Below, in pieces: positions 11,358-21,412 of a stretch of DNA of 36,451 nucleotides; the stretch's first letter is position 1, and every line of letters starts with the position of its first letter. A program made the translations under genes and the position numbers. The stretch is from positions 1 to 36,451 of IMG/VR virus record IMGVR_UViG_3300022198_000808; one strand, 5' to 3'. The stretch is from a virus. The notes under the pieces were generated by a model. It made no database searches. It was not told the DNA's origin and saw nothing but the letters and a program-made list of their open reading frames with translations.

Positions 11358-14300
11358 TCTTCAATTGATTCGATATATCTACCCTCAGTGTAGAATGCAG
11401 GCTTGACGATTGAGAAGTAGGTGTCGATGAAGCTCTTGAGTCTGGCGAACTCTTCTGACGACATGTCTTGCTTCTTACCTCTGAGGTACGCATAGTAATC
11501 ACGTGCGTTCTTCAGTTGAGATGGCAGCTTTCGAACCTCTCTCATGTACTTTCTATGCTCTTCTGGGTAAGCTGTCTCCATGTGCTTCTCTGCTACGAAA
11601 GGCTTGACGCTTGAGCTAAAAGAGTTCGTAGCCCGAATCTTGTCGAATGGATTTGACAGCTCACCAACGATGTCTGTAATCCTTTCCTTCCCTTCGCCTG
11701 CCTCAAGCTTTGCCCCGTACTTCTGAGCAATTGTTTCGTATGCCGCGAGTGCTTCCTCATTGGACAGCCTACGGTCTCTTGGGAGGTCATCCATCTCTCG
11801 TACAAGGATGTCAATTTCCTTGCTTCCAAGGCCGGCAACCTGACCAACGGCAAGGAACATCTTAAGGTAGTAGTGCAACATCATGGCGTCCTTGTCTTCG
11901 GGTCTGACGTAGTATTCCATGCCGCTGCTCGTGACAACCTTGTTGTTGCTCTTGCCCACATTGGCAATGATTGTTCTGGCGTCATCAATGAAGTCACCGT
12001 ATGGGCCAAGACCTCTGGTGAATCCTTGGAATGGGTCTTTAGGCGCACCTTCGTAATACATCTGCGCACCCTTGCCGAGTCTAGTCCATCTCTCGTACCC
12101 GTCGTCGTCACCGAGATTGAAGTCGCCCTCTCTCATTACATCCATCGGATACCACAGGTAGCGATTCATCAAGCCTTTAATCTGACTATCGAATACTCCG
12201 AAAGGAGGCAGCGGTTGAGCATCGGTGAGAACCTGCGTTGCAATCTCCCGCCACATGTTGTCCTTCGGCAACTCTTCCTCGTCGTCATCCATAAAGATGG
12301 CTGCGATTGAAGGAATCATAACCTTGCCGATGTAGGCAAACAGCGTCAATTCAGCGGCGTGTCCAAGCATCGCAACACCGCCTTCCTTCTTGGCTTCAGT
12401 ATCACCATACCACATACGCATCGCGTCAGATGAGATGCTTCGCTTCTTGTTTACAGCAAACCTAGAGAACGGCAAGAGGATGTTTTGAGCCATGTAGTTT
12501 ATCATGTTCTTCACGCCCTTCTCATTCTGGTAAAGGTCTGCTGCTTCGCGTGGGGTAGATGCCGCTTGGTCTTTGTTGACCATCATATCCGCGTAGCTGA
12601 GTGCGGTCTTGTTTGGGTTCGCAGCTTCGTAGTCCCAGTTGATTTGGTCATAGCTCTCGACAATACCCTCACTGATAAGTGCATCGCCGTAGAACGTAAA
12701 CCATGAAGCAACAGCGGCAACTTTATCTGTACCCTTCAGGTTCTTGAGGCTGATGTTGGTCAGAGAATCAATGAGCTTAGATAGCTTGCCTTGGTCTAGG
12801 TTCATGCCCCCCGTGTAAGGGTCAATGTTTCCAGACTCGTAGTCTCTTTGGAATACCGGAGAGTTTTGGAGAAGCTTGTATCTGCCGTTATCAAGAGCCA
12901 TCTTACTGTCCTCTCTTGCCAATGTATTGAGAGAGAATGCGGCCATCTCCGCTACCGTCTGAAGCAGGTATGGGATAGCCTGAATAGGGTTCTTAGTCTG
13001 GAACATAACAGACATGAGAACTGTAGACTGCTTCAGCGTTTGGATACCGAAGCTGCCGAAAGCCTTTACAATCACTGCATTTCTCAGCAGGTTGATTGGG
13101 TTGATGTACTTCGGTGTCGGAACCCCAAGGAAACGATTGAATGTAGGTTGGAATACGGGAGGGGTCTTTGCCGTATCCTGTTGGACATACAGCCTAACCT
13201 TTCTTTCATACTCGTTACGAACCTTAGCATCAGGGATGAGCTCCTTCATTGCATCGCTGTTGAGCGCGTGGCTAGCGACGACGACATCCCCCACAGTGTG
13301 AGACAATATAACGTTGTCTCTAATCGTTCTCTCATTGATTGACAGGAAGTCGAGTCCTATTCTGTTGTTGCCCTTCAATGAGCGTGGGTTTCTTTCGAAG
13401 CTGCTTCCTGCAACCTTCTTTGAGTTGGATAGCGACGAGCTGGCAATCTGGTCGCTCAGAGACATGCGAAGCTTGAGCATATCGTCAACGTCTCTAACCC
13501 CTGTCTCTGGGATGACCTCAAATGCGGTGTAGTTTTCTTCAACCACAAGCTCCTTGCCGAGGTATCTTTCCACGTAGTTCTTGAACTGCGGCATCAGTGT
13601 CGTGTGGATGTCTGCCACAAACTGAACGAGCTGAACGACATCACCTCTTTCGTTCTCAATTCTTGACATCAACTCAGGCAGCGTCTCGTCAACACCGAAC
13701 AGATAGTTGAATGCATCTTCGAATTCTTCACGCTCACTGGGGTCGAATGACTTCTGCTCATTGTAGTAGTCAATCGTTCTGCGCATGGCGTTCCTAAGCT
13801 CCAGATACCAAGATGCTTCGGCACCACCACGCTCGCCCTCAAACTCAGGAAGCTGTCTTGCCATCGAGTAAATCTGAGCAATAGCCCTGTCTACGCGACC
13901 CTTGACGCTTCCCCCTTCTTCGGTGATTCTGTCAATCTCTGCCTCAATCAGCTCCACGATTTGAGAGTGAATGAAGTCAGCTTTAGCAAAGCTCGTCGTG
14001 AGTGCACCGAGGCCGATGGCGTTGCGGAGTTTCGCAAACGAAATTCTGTCGGTTGGAATAAGGTTTGACAGGTAAGAGTTTACCGTGTCGAGCGGGCCAA
14101 GAAGAACCCTTGACCTAGACTTCAGCCCCTTATTCTTTCTCAAGCGAGAAATCTCAGCAGGCATATCGATAACACCCTTTACAAGGGAATGCATGTAGCC
14201 AATGCCATACACTGAGTCGTTTACGATGTAGTCATCAAGTCTGTAGTCGAGGTTGATGATGTGGTGACGCTTGAGCTTTTGCAGTCTTTCGGTAAGCCTC

Positions 14301-17300
14301 GCCAAATCCAAGTCCTCCTCAGTGTAGATGCCGAGGATTTCTGCAATCTGCGTGTCCTCCAAAAGCTTCTCAATGTTGGCTACGATACGTGGGATGAGGA
14401 CGTCGTAGATGATGGCGTCCTTTTGCAGCTCTTCCTTGAGCGCGGCTTGGTCAGCCAGTATCTGAGAGATGATGTCGATGTGAGCTGGGTTGGTCTCATC
14501 AAGGACGATGGTCTCACCGGTATCTGGATGCTGAATGGTAGGGTTGTCGTCTATGAAGTTCAGGATAGCGCGTCTGCTTGACGACAGCCTGCTTCGCTCG
14601 TAGTTCTTTACAATCTTGTTGTACTCCTCCTCGATAGTAGTGCCATTCTTCTCTGCTCTGATGGCAGCCCTATTCATGAAGAGTGCTTGTCTTCCGAGCT
14701 CCTCCATGGCTCGATACGACGAGAGCTTATTCATCAGGATGGAAGCCCTTGTCTTCGGGAACGCCACTCCAACGTATGCCTCAACCTCCTCATCGAACAC
14801 CGCCTTAGACTTTGACATAGAGCTGATGGTCTGCATCAGTGTGTTGACGAAATCAGCCAGCTCATTTTGTGGGAGCAGGGCAGGGTTGATTGCGGCTAGA
14901 CCGTTGGCAACCCTTGCATAAGATGCAACACTCTTAGGCGCAGCACCACGGCCACGGGTCTTAGCCATACGCTTGATTCGCTGCTGCAATCCTTGAGCAT
15001 GACGGATGCCGTCGAGGTATTTCTGAAGCTCTGCCTTCGCGTCACGTTGGTCAAAGATGACAGAGATTTTGTCAATAAAATCCTGCATGGCATCAAGCCC
15101 ATTCTCGCTAGCCTTCTTTGCGCTAGTCTTGTGAGCTTGGCGCACATACTTGATGAGTGCCATAACCTGAGACCGAGTGAATGGAGTCTTTGCGTTCTCC
15201 TTCATTCGCTCGTCAATCAACTCAAGAGCTGCGGACAGGAATTGATTAAACGTGTTTGACTTGTCTTTCAGCTGCTCAAGAGCCTTCTTCAGGTTCTTCG
15301 CCTTGGTAGAAATCTTGCGAGTCTCGGCGGCGTTCTTCATGGCAATCTTCATGCCTTCACGCTTGCCTTGTACTCTACCCTCCTTGTATGCAACGGCTCT
15401 CTTATACAGGCTTTCTGCACCATCCTTTGTAAACCCGCTCTCCATGAGAGTCTTAATCACCTCCGCCTTGACGTAGGTGTACGAGAACAACTCCGTCTGA
15501 CCCACGTCCTCGATACCGACAACCGGATTCTTTTTTCTACGGTCTCGAATAACCTTAGGTGTCGGGTACTTCGCGTCAATCATTTGAGACACGATACGTA
15601 ACAGATTATCTTGTGCCTTTGCCTCGTAGTCAACGACGGACTGGGACTTTGGTGCCAGCCTAGCCACACCGTACGCTTGGTTTCTAAGTCCAAGCAGCGC
15701 AGTCCAAGCAGCGTCAGCTGCCTTGCGCGAGTCAACTAAATTACCGTTGATGTTAATCTTACCAGTGTACTTCGGGTGGAACTTTTCTACGAAAGCCTCG
15801 CGCCCCCAACCACGCTCTGTAACGTACACCTTTTCCGCCATCGGCCTTTCCGAGAACAGGTGCATCTTCGGTGGCTTCTTATTGCCGTTCTCATCAACTT
15901 GATAGATGGCTGCCGGAAACACAGACTCACCCTCTTCGATTCCAAACGTGACGTCAGAATCAATTTCTACAGCAGCATACACCTGACCGGGCATCGTGCC
16001 CTGAAGCAACCTCTCAGTAAGCATCTGAGAAACAATACGCTTTGTCACCGAGCCGCCCTGCTTCTTTCCAACATTGCCATCGTGACCAAGCATCTCTCCA
16101 ATTGACTGTCTGGCCGCGTCGTTGTCGACCAACGCATTACCCAAGTTCACGAATAGTCTGTCCGTTAAGTACTTGCGCTTGCCGAACGTAGAGGTCGTGA
16201 CATTCGACATGTGGGATAGGATTCTCTCCACAATCTCAGCCCTCGTACCAGTCATCGGGATTGGCTGTTTCTTGGGGTAGGCTTGCTTGAAAGAATCAAT
16301 GAGAAGTTTGTTGAACACAGACTCCTGCATCACGCCCTGCTCAACTAACTTTCTGAGAATGATTTCAGTGGCTCTTAATGCGCCAGTGTTGCTGAAGAGT
16401 TTCTCTTGAGTCCCACTCACAAGCACGAAGTATGCCTTGCCATCAGGGGACTTTCTTCTAAGCTCGTTGAGCTTGTCCGCAATCTCTTTAGCTTCCTTCT
16501 CCTGAGCTACTGCCCATACATTTCCAGTTCTTACTGGATAGAACATACCGCCACCGCCTTCAAAGATTAGTTCGCCATCAAAGTACAGCTGACCAACCAT
16601 CATGTTGTCAGGAGAAGACGTGATAAACCCTCTGCCCTGAAGGAGTTCGTCCATGTCTACGTTGTGGACAACGATTCCCTCCATCAACTTCTTGAAGTCC
16701 TTGTCGTTCTCGGCATACTTGTTCTCGAAACGACCAAAAATCTGAGCCTTATTTGAGAACATCTTGCTCGTGTCGGTAGCCGTCTCTCCGGGTACAGACT
16801 TCTGGAACTTCATGACGCTGCCATCAGGTCTGGTCATGGCAAACCTCTCGTCAGATGGCAGTGCCTTGACAGCACCCTTGGCAAGCACGAGTGCTCCAAT
16901 CTGAATCACCTCATCGGCATTGACAATAGGATTGCCGTCTCTCTTGTCGTAGAACCAGCTATGTCTGAACGGGTTCATGCCAACTTGAATCCAGCCGTCA
17001 ATCTTTCCTTCCGCAACATCGTCCATATTGTACTCCTCGCTAGCCATAATCTCTACAGCTCGCTCTCTCAGAGACTCGGAGTCATGGTTCTTCCACTTGC
17101 CATGCATGCGGGCAATGGTGCTCTTCGCAAACTTTCTAGGCTTGCCTGTTTTCGGGTCAATCTTCCCCTCAGGGGATTCTCCAACAGCAATGTTGAACGC
17201 ACCCTTCGCGGCCGATACAAACTCAACGTCAGTGATGAGTCCTGTCTGTCCATAGGCGATAGCCTGACCCCTGCCTTCGTGTGCCGTAACAACCCAGATG

Positions 17301-20300
17301 TCATAAAACTCATAGGCCGGGATGTCCAACCTCAAAGCCACCTCGTATCCGTCTGGGATTTGCTTGTTTACATCGATGATGCCGCGAGCAATTTGATTTG
17401 ACTTCAGTGCAGCGGCAATGTCAAGGATGGATGGCACGTCAGGTACGGCAACCATGGGTGAGATTGGCTGCTCTCTACGAACAATCTCGATGTAATCACC
17501 TTGACCAATCTCATTAAAGTAGTATCTCCTTGCGGCCTCAACTACAGGAGCTACGCGCTTCTGACGCTGGTCTTCCGGAAGCTTAATCTCCGTCTCTCTT
17601 GCTGAAAGCTCTGCTTCGGTGAAGCCTGATTTAGCAAAGAAAGATTCAGTGCCAACGTCTTGTGTAAGAGACTTGATGACCGCCTGTGCCTTGCCGTTAG
17701 ACAGCCGTTCTGCATACTCATATGCTTCCATATAGTCTGTCATCCTCACGCCTTCTCCAACCTTGCCCTCTCCCCTTACGAAGAACACAACATCTGGTTG
17801 GTCTTTGAGTGGCGAGTCGGCGTCGTCCCAACCTTCTGGGGCAAACTCAGGGTTGAAGTCCAACCTAGCCACCGGCTTCCACCCGTTGCTAACGTACATG
17901 GCCTCCAGCTTCGTCGCAAAAGCATCGTAAAACTTGCCGCCGTTTCTCGCTCTGATGGTTTGTAGTGGGCCACTAATAGCGACCAACTCAGAGTCCGGGT
18001 TCTTAAACAACCCGCCCATGTATCCGTCAGCCTTGAGGTATGCACCGCCCATCCCGTCCTTCATGATGAACAGCTTACCCCCGTCATCGAGAATTTTCTG
18101 CGCGTCCTCTGCGGTCATGGCGTCCACCTGAAGGAACAGCTTCTTTTTCAGCTCACGCATCCTGTCGGTAGCCTCCGTCATGGCCGCTGCCCACATGACT
18201 GCGTCAGTAGTTTCCTCTACGTCTCTGTTTCTAGCATAAACACCTTGAGCTTTTGGGGTAAGGTCTTCAAGCTGGATTGCCATCGCATTATATCCAGCCC
18301 TAATCAGTGCCTCTCTGAGGTCTGTAGTACCCGTCACGGCCTCTCCTTGCTCAAGCTGCCCCGTAACCTTTTGCAATGCAGTAACGAGGTCTTGAATTCT
18401 TGGGTCGGTATCTGTCATGTCGACGTCGATACCCATGGCATTCAGCGAATCCTTTACGTGCTTCTTGAATGCGTTAACCAACCCCCTCTTCACACTGACC
18501 TCGACGTTAGCTGTATCTCCAGTCATGTCAGCGAGCAACTCCACCAAGAACTCCTCGGCTGCAAGTGGGTTTTCTCTAATTGCCTTCAATGGGTTTAGCG
18601 TACCCTCGCTGTAGGCTCTAGTGAAGTTGATGTACTTCGTTCTAATGTCCCCAGTCAAGCCTCTAAACAAGCTTTCAGCCAGCTGTTGAACGGCGGTTGG
18701 GCCAATGGCTTCTAGAATCAAGTCGTGATAAGCCTCGTGAAAGCCGGTGTTCTCCATAATCAATGGAGCAAACAAGTGAATCTCACCTTTCTTGGCCCAC
18801 ATGCCACGGCCAAGCTGGTCTTTCGGCACACCCACTGCATCTGCATAAGAGTCAATGGTCTTGTGAATGGTGACGCCTACGAAGTTGCCAGTCTTTGCCA
18901 GTGCCTTTGCTACGGTGACAGCGTTCTTCATGGCACGCTTCATCGTCTCTCCAGACTTGAATACACCTCGCTCAGAAATACCTGACACGGTGTCCATCGT
19001 TGTCTGATTGATAGCGTCAAGTACGGCGTCTGCATTTTCTCCAGTGACAGTGACGGAGTCTACGTCGCCTTGGAAGATTTCTCCGTAACCGTTATATCGC
19101 TTGTCAATTTTTGACAAACCACGAGTGATTCTACCGAACTCACTATTGATGTCGATACTATAATCGAGACCCAGTTCATTCTCAAGCTTTGCTCGTTCGT
19201 CAATCAGGGCTGAGACCTGCTCCTTCAAAGCCTTGCGGCTGTCTGCGTCTTGGGTTCTAGCGTACTCAATGCCAAGCTTTGCAATTCTAGACTGGAGACC
19301 CTCAAGCTTTGCGAACATTTCTGGGTTTGTCTCAGCCAGATTCTTGTAGAAGTTTACCCTGCCGAGCTTCTTGTCCCACGCCCTCTGAATCGTGTCTGAA
19401 ATTTTCTGACCAATCTCAGCCCTGAGTTCCTTAGTTGGGGCTGCATCATATTCCTTTGCCAGCTTAGTGATTTGAAGCGAGTCTCTGAGGCTAGGGATAG
19501 AAGAGAACCCCATGCTCCATGAGCGAATCTCATTGATTCCAGCACGGGTGCCGCGTACCGTGCCGGTAAATGCGCTTGCAGCACCAGCAACTCCACCACC
19601 AAGGGTTACGCCAGCATAGAACCCCTCCTTCGTTGCCTCCCAAAGTCCCTCGTATGAGAACTTCATGTTGGGGTTGGCGGCTGTACTCAAGTAGTACTGA
19701 CCAGCAGCGGTGACGCCCTCCGTGATACCCTCTTCTGCGGCACCTCCGAACACGGCCATCAACGCACCTCTAGCCCAAGACTCAGCTGCCTTCGTTCCAC
19801 CGTTTGCCAAGATGTTTGTTCCGATGGATGTAGCCACAAATGCAGGTGCGCCCTCCAAGAAGCCCATGGCGGAAGTGTATCCAGCCTTTTCCAACCCGTT
19901 CATTTGCTGGAACCAGTCCTCGTCACGAACTGCGTTATAGCTAGTGCCCATACCCATGAACGTGGTGGCAGCAAGAGCACCCCTGTTTTGAGCCCTTCCA
20001 GCCGCAGCCATAACGCGGGCAGAGACAGTCGTCTTTTGAGCACCTCCGAGATAACCGCCAGTAGCTCTGTACAGCCTACTGAACTTGTTCACTTCCTTAA
20101 ATGCCTTGCCAGCTTCGATAATTTTTCTGGCCTCGGCAACTCTTTCGGCACCAGCAAGCCCCCTGAGAGAAGACAGATTAGCACCTCTAGCTGCCCTGCC
20201 TCTCGAAGCGACACCAGCAACAAGGGCAGCTCCCATCATGGGAGCAGATTCACCGAACATTCTTAGCCCGTCGTCGACATACCTTTCGAGGGAATCGAAG

Positions 20301-21400
20301 TTTACTGGCATGAGAGGGCTTGCGTTTGCAATCTGCCCCATCATATCATCAGTACGCTCAGACCAAAGCTTCAGCGAAAATGGCAAACGCTCTGAAGCCT
20401 CTTGAGCCATCTTGTCGCTTTCTTCAGCAGCACTGAAAGCCCAGTTTGAAAACCAGTTGTCTTCACCAAACACAGCCACAGCCGCATCACCCATGATTTT
20501 ATTCATGCCTGACATCGACTCGTGCCAAGCTCTCGCGGCAGTCAACCCCGCCCCCGAACTCTCGGCATCCTTCTTGAGGAATTCGTAACCGCCAATGTAT
20601 GTGTCGTTGTTGAAGTCAAGGGCGAGATTGTGCTCGTCCCACATGTACCGCTCAAACTTGCTGAGTTCTTCTGGGTTATTCCTGATGTCCTCTGGGATAA
20701 GCTGTCTCATGCTGGGCCCCATGTCCATAGCAACTTGCCCTCCAACACTTTGAACCGCTTCACTGACTCTTTCTGCGAGCGTATATTTCTGTTCCTGAAC
20801 ATAGTCTCCAGTCACCTCGTCGATGCCGGCCATGTTCCTGAAGACGTTCTCGTTGACACCAGCAAGCAAGTATCTGTTGACTTCGAAGTCTGGGTCTTCT
20901 TGAACCAGCAAGTAATCAACGAGGTTTGACTTTGCTTCATACCTCTCGTTCTCTGTCGTAGCCAACTTGTATGCGTCAAGCAGCTCTGCGTTAACCTCAT
21001 CTACTCCGCCCTCACGGATGAGCAAGTCTTCGTATCTATCGACGCTAAATTTGTCACGCAAGATTTGCGTGTATGCGTTGTCGAAGTTTTCAGCCGTCTG
21101 GTTTAGGATGTCCGCGACGTGGTCTGGCACGTACACGTTGGGTCTGATAGGCGTGTAGCCCTCATGAATCCTGCTTCTTATACCCGAACCCGAAGGTGTA
21201 ATGCCTTGTTCTCCACCCAGATTTGTACTCGCACTTGAATCCAACGAATCCACCTCCGAAGTGGGCTGAGACGGTAATGCTCCTTCGGGCTGGTCTTTTT
21301 TTTTTAATCCGTAGAAGTCCTTAATGATGGCATTGATTTCCGTCATTGAGGCTCCACGCTCCCGCGCAGCATCAATAAGTGCTTTGAGTTCTGGATTCAT
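11354..21400 (-). CDS. Giant polyvalent ejection/internal virion protein with zincin motif (3348 aa)
   Basis: At 10 kb this is over a quarter of the window. It resembles the very large multidomain 'polyvalent' proteins packaged in virions and injected with DNA. Visible parts: a Ser-rich linker (35-75) with an A10 tract in its gene; Gly/Ala-rich helices near 390-620, including AAEEGITEGVTAAGQYYL; a zinc-metallopeptidase motif HEAYH (H888, E889, H892) with candidate third ligands E949/E950/E954; a region about 1100-1210 (GGAYLKADGYMGG through PDVVFFVRG) that could be acetyltransferase-like; a polyvalent-type block WIQVGMNPFRHSWFYD near 1470-1485; long charged helices about 2050-2450; and a VILSHTVGDVVVASHA region near 2700 followed by hydrophobic helices. 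It probably forms part of a channel and delivers enzymatic domains to the cell. The start is 12 nt after the upstream stop. Confidence 0.85.
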   Translation of the reverse strand: MNPELKALIDAARERGASMTEINAIIKDFYGLKKKDQPEGALPSQPTSEVDSLDSSASTNLGGEQGITPSGSGIRSRIHEGYTPIRPNVYVPDHVADILNQTAENFDNAYTQILRDKFSVDRYEDLLIREGGVDEVNAELLDAYKLATTENERYEAKSNLVDYLLVQEDPDFEVNRYLLAGVNENVFRNMAGIDEVTGDYVQEQKYTLAERVSEAVQSVGGQVAMDMGPSMRQLIPEDIRNNPEELSKFERYMWDEHNLALDFNNDTYIGGYEFLKKDAESSGAGLTAARAWHESMSGMNKIMGDAAVAVFGEDNWFSNWAFSAAEESDKMAQEASERLPFSLKLWSERTDDMMGQIANASPLMPVNFDSLERYVDDGLRMFGESAPMMGAALVAGVASRGRAARGANLSSLRGLAGAERVAEARKIIEAGKAFKEVNKFSRLYRATGGYLGGAQKTTVSARVMAAAGRAQNRGALAATTFMGMGTSYNAVRDEDWFQQMNGLEKAGYTSAMGFLEGAPAFVATSIGTNILANGGTKAAESWARGALMAVFGGAAEEGITEGVTAAGQYYLSTAANPNMKFSYEGLWEATKEGFYAGVTLGGGVAGAASAFTGTVRGTRAGINEIRSWSMGFSSIPSLRDSLQITKLAKEYDAAPTKELRAEIGQKISDTIQRAWDKKLGRVNFYKNLAETNPEMFAKLEGLQSRIAKLGIEYARTQDADSRKALKEQVSALIDERAKLENELGLDYSIDINSEFGRITRGLSKIDKRYNGYGEIFQGDVDSVTVTGENADAVLDAINQTTMDTVSGISERGVFKSGETMKRAMKNAVTVAKALAKTGNFVGVTIHKTIDSYADAVGVPKDQLGRGMWAKKGEIHLFAPLIMENTGFHEAYHDLILEAIGPTAVQQLAESLFRGLTGDIRTKYINFTRAYSEGTLNPLKAIRENPLAAEEFLVELLADMTGDTANVEVSVKRGLVNAFKKHVKDSLNAMGIDVDMTDTDPRIQDLVTALQKVTGQLEQGEAVTGTTDLREALIRAGYNAMAIQLEDLTPKAQGVYARNRDVEETTDAVMWAAAMTEATDRMRELKKKLFLQVDAMTAEDAQKILDDGGKLFIMKDGMGGAYLKADGYMGGLFKNPDSELVAISGPLQTIRARNGGKFYDAFATKLEAMYVSNGWKPVARLDFNPEFAPEGWDDADSPLKDQPDVVFFVRGEGKVGEGVRMTDYMEAYEYAERLSNGKAQAVIKSLTQDVGTESFFAKSGFTEAELSARETEIKLPEDQRQKRVAPVVEAARRYYFNEIGQGDYIEIVRREQPISPMVAVPDVPSILDIAAALKSNQIARGIIDVNKQIPDGYEVALRLDIPAYEFYDIWVVTAHEGRGQAIAYGQTGLITDVEFVSAAKGAFNIAVGESPEGKIDPKTGKPRKFAKSTIARMHGKWKNHDSESLRERAVEIMASEEYNMDDVAEGKIDGWIQVGMNPFRHSWFYDKRDGNPIVNADEVIQIGALVLAKGAVKALPSDERFAMTRPDGSVMKFQKSVPGETATDTSKMFSNKAQIFGRFENKYAENDKDFKKLMEGIVVHNVDMDELLQGRGFITSSPDNMMVGQLYFDGELIFEGGGGMFYPVRTGNVWAVAQEKEAKEIADKLNELRRKSPDGKAYFVLVSGTQEKLFSNTGALRATEIILRKLVEQGVMQESVFNKLLIDSFKQAYPKKQPIPMTGTRAEIVERILSHMSNVTTSTFGKRKYLTDRLFVNLGNALVDNDAARQSIGEMLGHDGNVGKKQGGSVTKRIVSQMLTERLLQGTMPGQVYAAVEIDSDVTFGIEEGESVFPAAIYQVDENGNKKPPKMHLFSERPMAEKVYVTERGWGREAFVEKFHPKYTGKININGNLVDSRKAADAAWTALLGLRNQAYGVARLAPKSQSVVDYEAKAQDNLLRIVSQMIDAKYPTPKVIRDRRKKNPVVGIEDVGQTELFSYTYVKAEVIKTLMESGFTKDGAESLYKRAVAYKEGRVQGKREGMKIAMKNAAETRKISTKAKNLKKALEQLKDKSNTFNQFLSAALELIDERMKENAKTPFTRSQVMALIKYVRQAHKTSAKKASENGLDAMQDFIDKISVIFDQRDAKAELQKYLDGIRHAQGLQQRIKRMAKTRGRGAAPKSVASYARVANGLAAINPALLPQNELADFVNTLMQTISSMSKSKAVFDEEVEAYVGVAFPKTRASILMNKLSSYRAMEELGRQALFMNRAAIRAEKNGTTIEEEYNKIVKNYERSRLSSSRRAILNFIDDNPTIQHPDTGETIVLDETNPAHIDIISQILADQAALKEELQKDAIIYDVLIPRIVANIEKLLEDTQIAEILGIYTEEDLDLARLTERLQKLKRHHIINLDYRLDDYIVNDSVYGIGYMHSLVKGVIDMPAEISRLRKNKGLKSRSRVLLGPLDTVNSYLSNLIPTDRISFAKLRNAIGLGALTTSFAKADFIHSQIVELIEAEIDRITEEGGSVKGRVDRAIAQIYSMARQLPEFEGERGGAEASWYLELRNAMRRTIDYYNEQKSFDPSEREEFEDAFNYLFGVDETLPELMSRIENERGDVVQLVQFVADIHTTLMPQFKNYVERYLGKELVVEENYTAFEVIPETGVRDVDDMLKLRMSLSDQIASSSLSNSKKVAGSSFERNPRSLKGNNRIGLDFLSINERTIRDNVILSHTVGDVVVASHALNSDAMKELIPDAKVRNEYERKVRLYVQQDTAKTPPVFQPTFNRFLGVPTPKYINPINLLRNAVIVKAFGSFGIQTLKQSTVLMSVMFQTKNPIQAIPYLLQTVAEMAAFSLNTLAREDSKMALDNGRYKLLQNSPVFQRDYESGNIDPYTGGMNLDQGKLSKLIDSLTNISLKNLKGTDKVAAVASWFTFYGDALISEGIVESYDQINWDYEAANPNKTALSYADMMVNKDQAASTPREAADLYQNEKGVKNMINYMAQNILLPFSRFAVNKKRSISSDAMRMWYGDTEAKKEGGVAMLGHAAELTLFAYIGKVMIPSIAAIFMDDDEEELPKDNMWREIATQVLTDAQPLPPFGVFDSQIKGLMNRYLWYPMDVMREGDFNLGDDDGYERWTRLGKGAQMYYEGAPKDPFQGFTRGLGPYGDFIDDARTIIANVGKSNNKVVTSSGMEYYVRPEDKDAMMLHYYLKMFLAVGQVAGLGSKEIDILVREMDDLPRDRRLSNEEALAAYETIAQKYGAKLEAGEGKERITDIVGELSNPFDKIRATNSFSSSVKPFVAEKHMETAYPEEHRKYMREVRKLPSQLKNARDYYAYLRGKKQDMSSEEFARLKSFIDTYFSIVKPAFYTEGRYIESIEE

Positions 21401-21412
21401 TCTTTATCCTTC

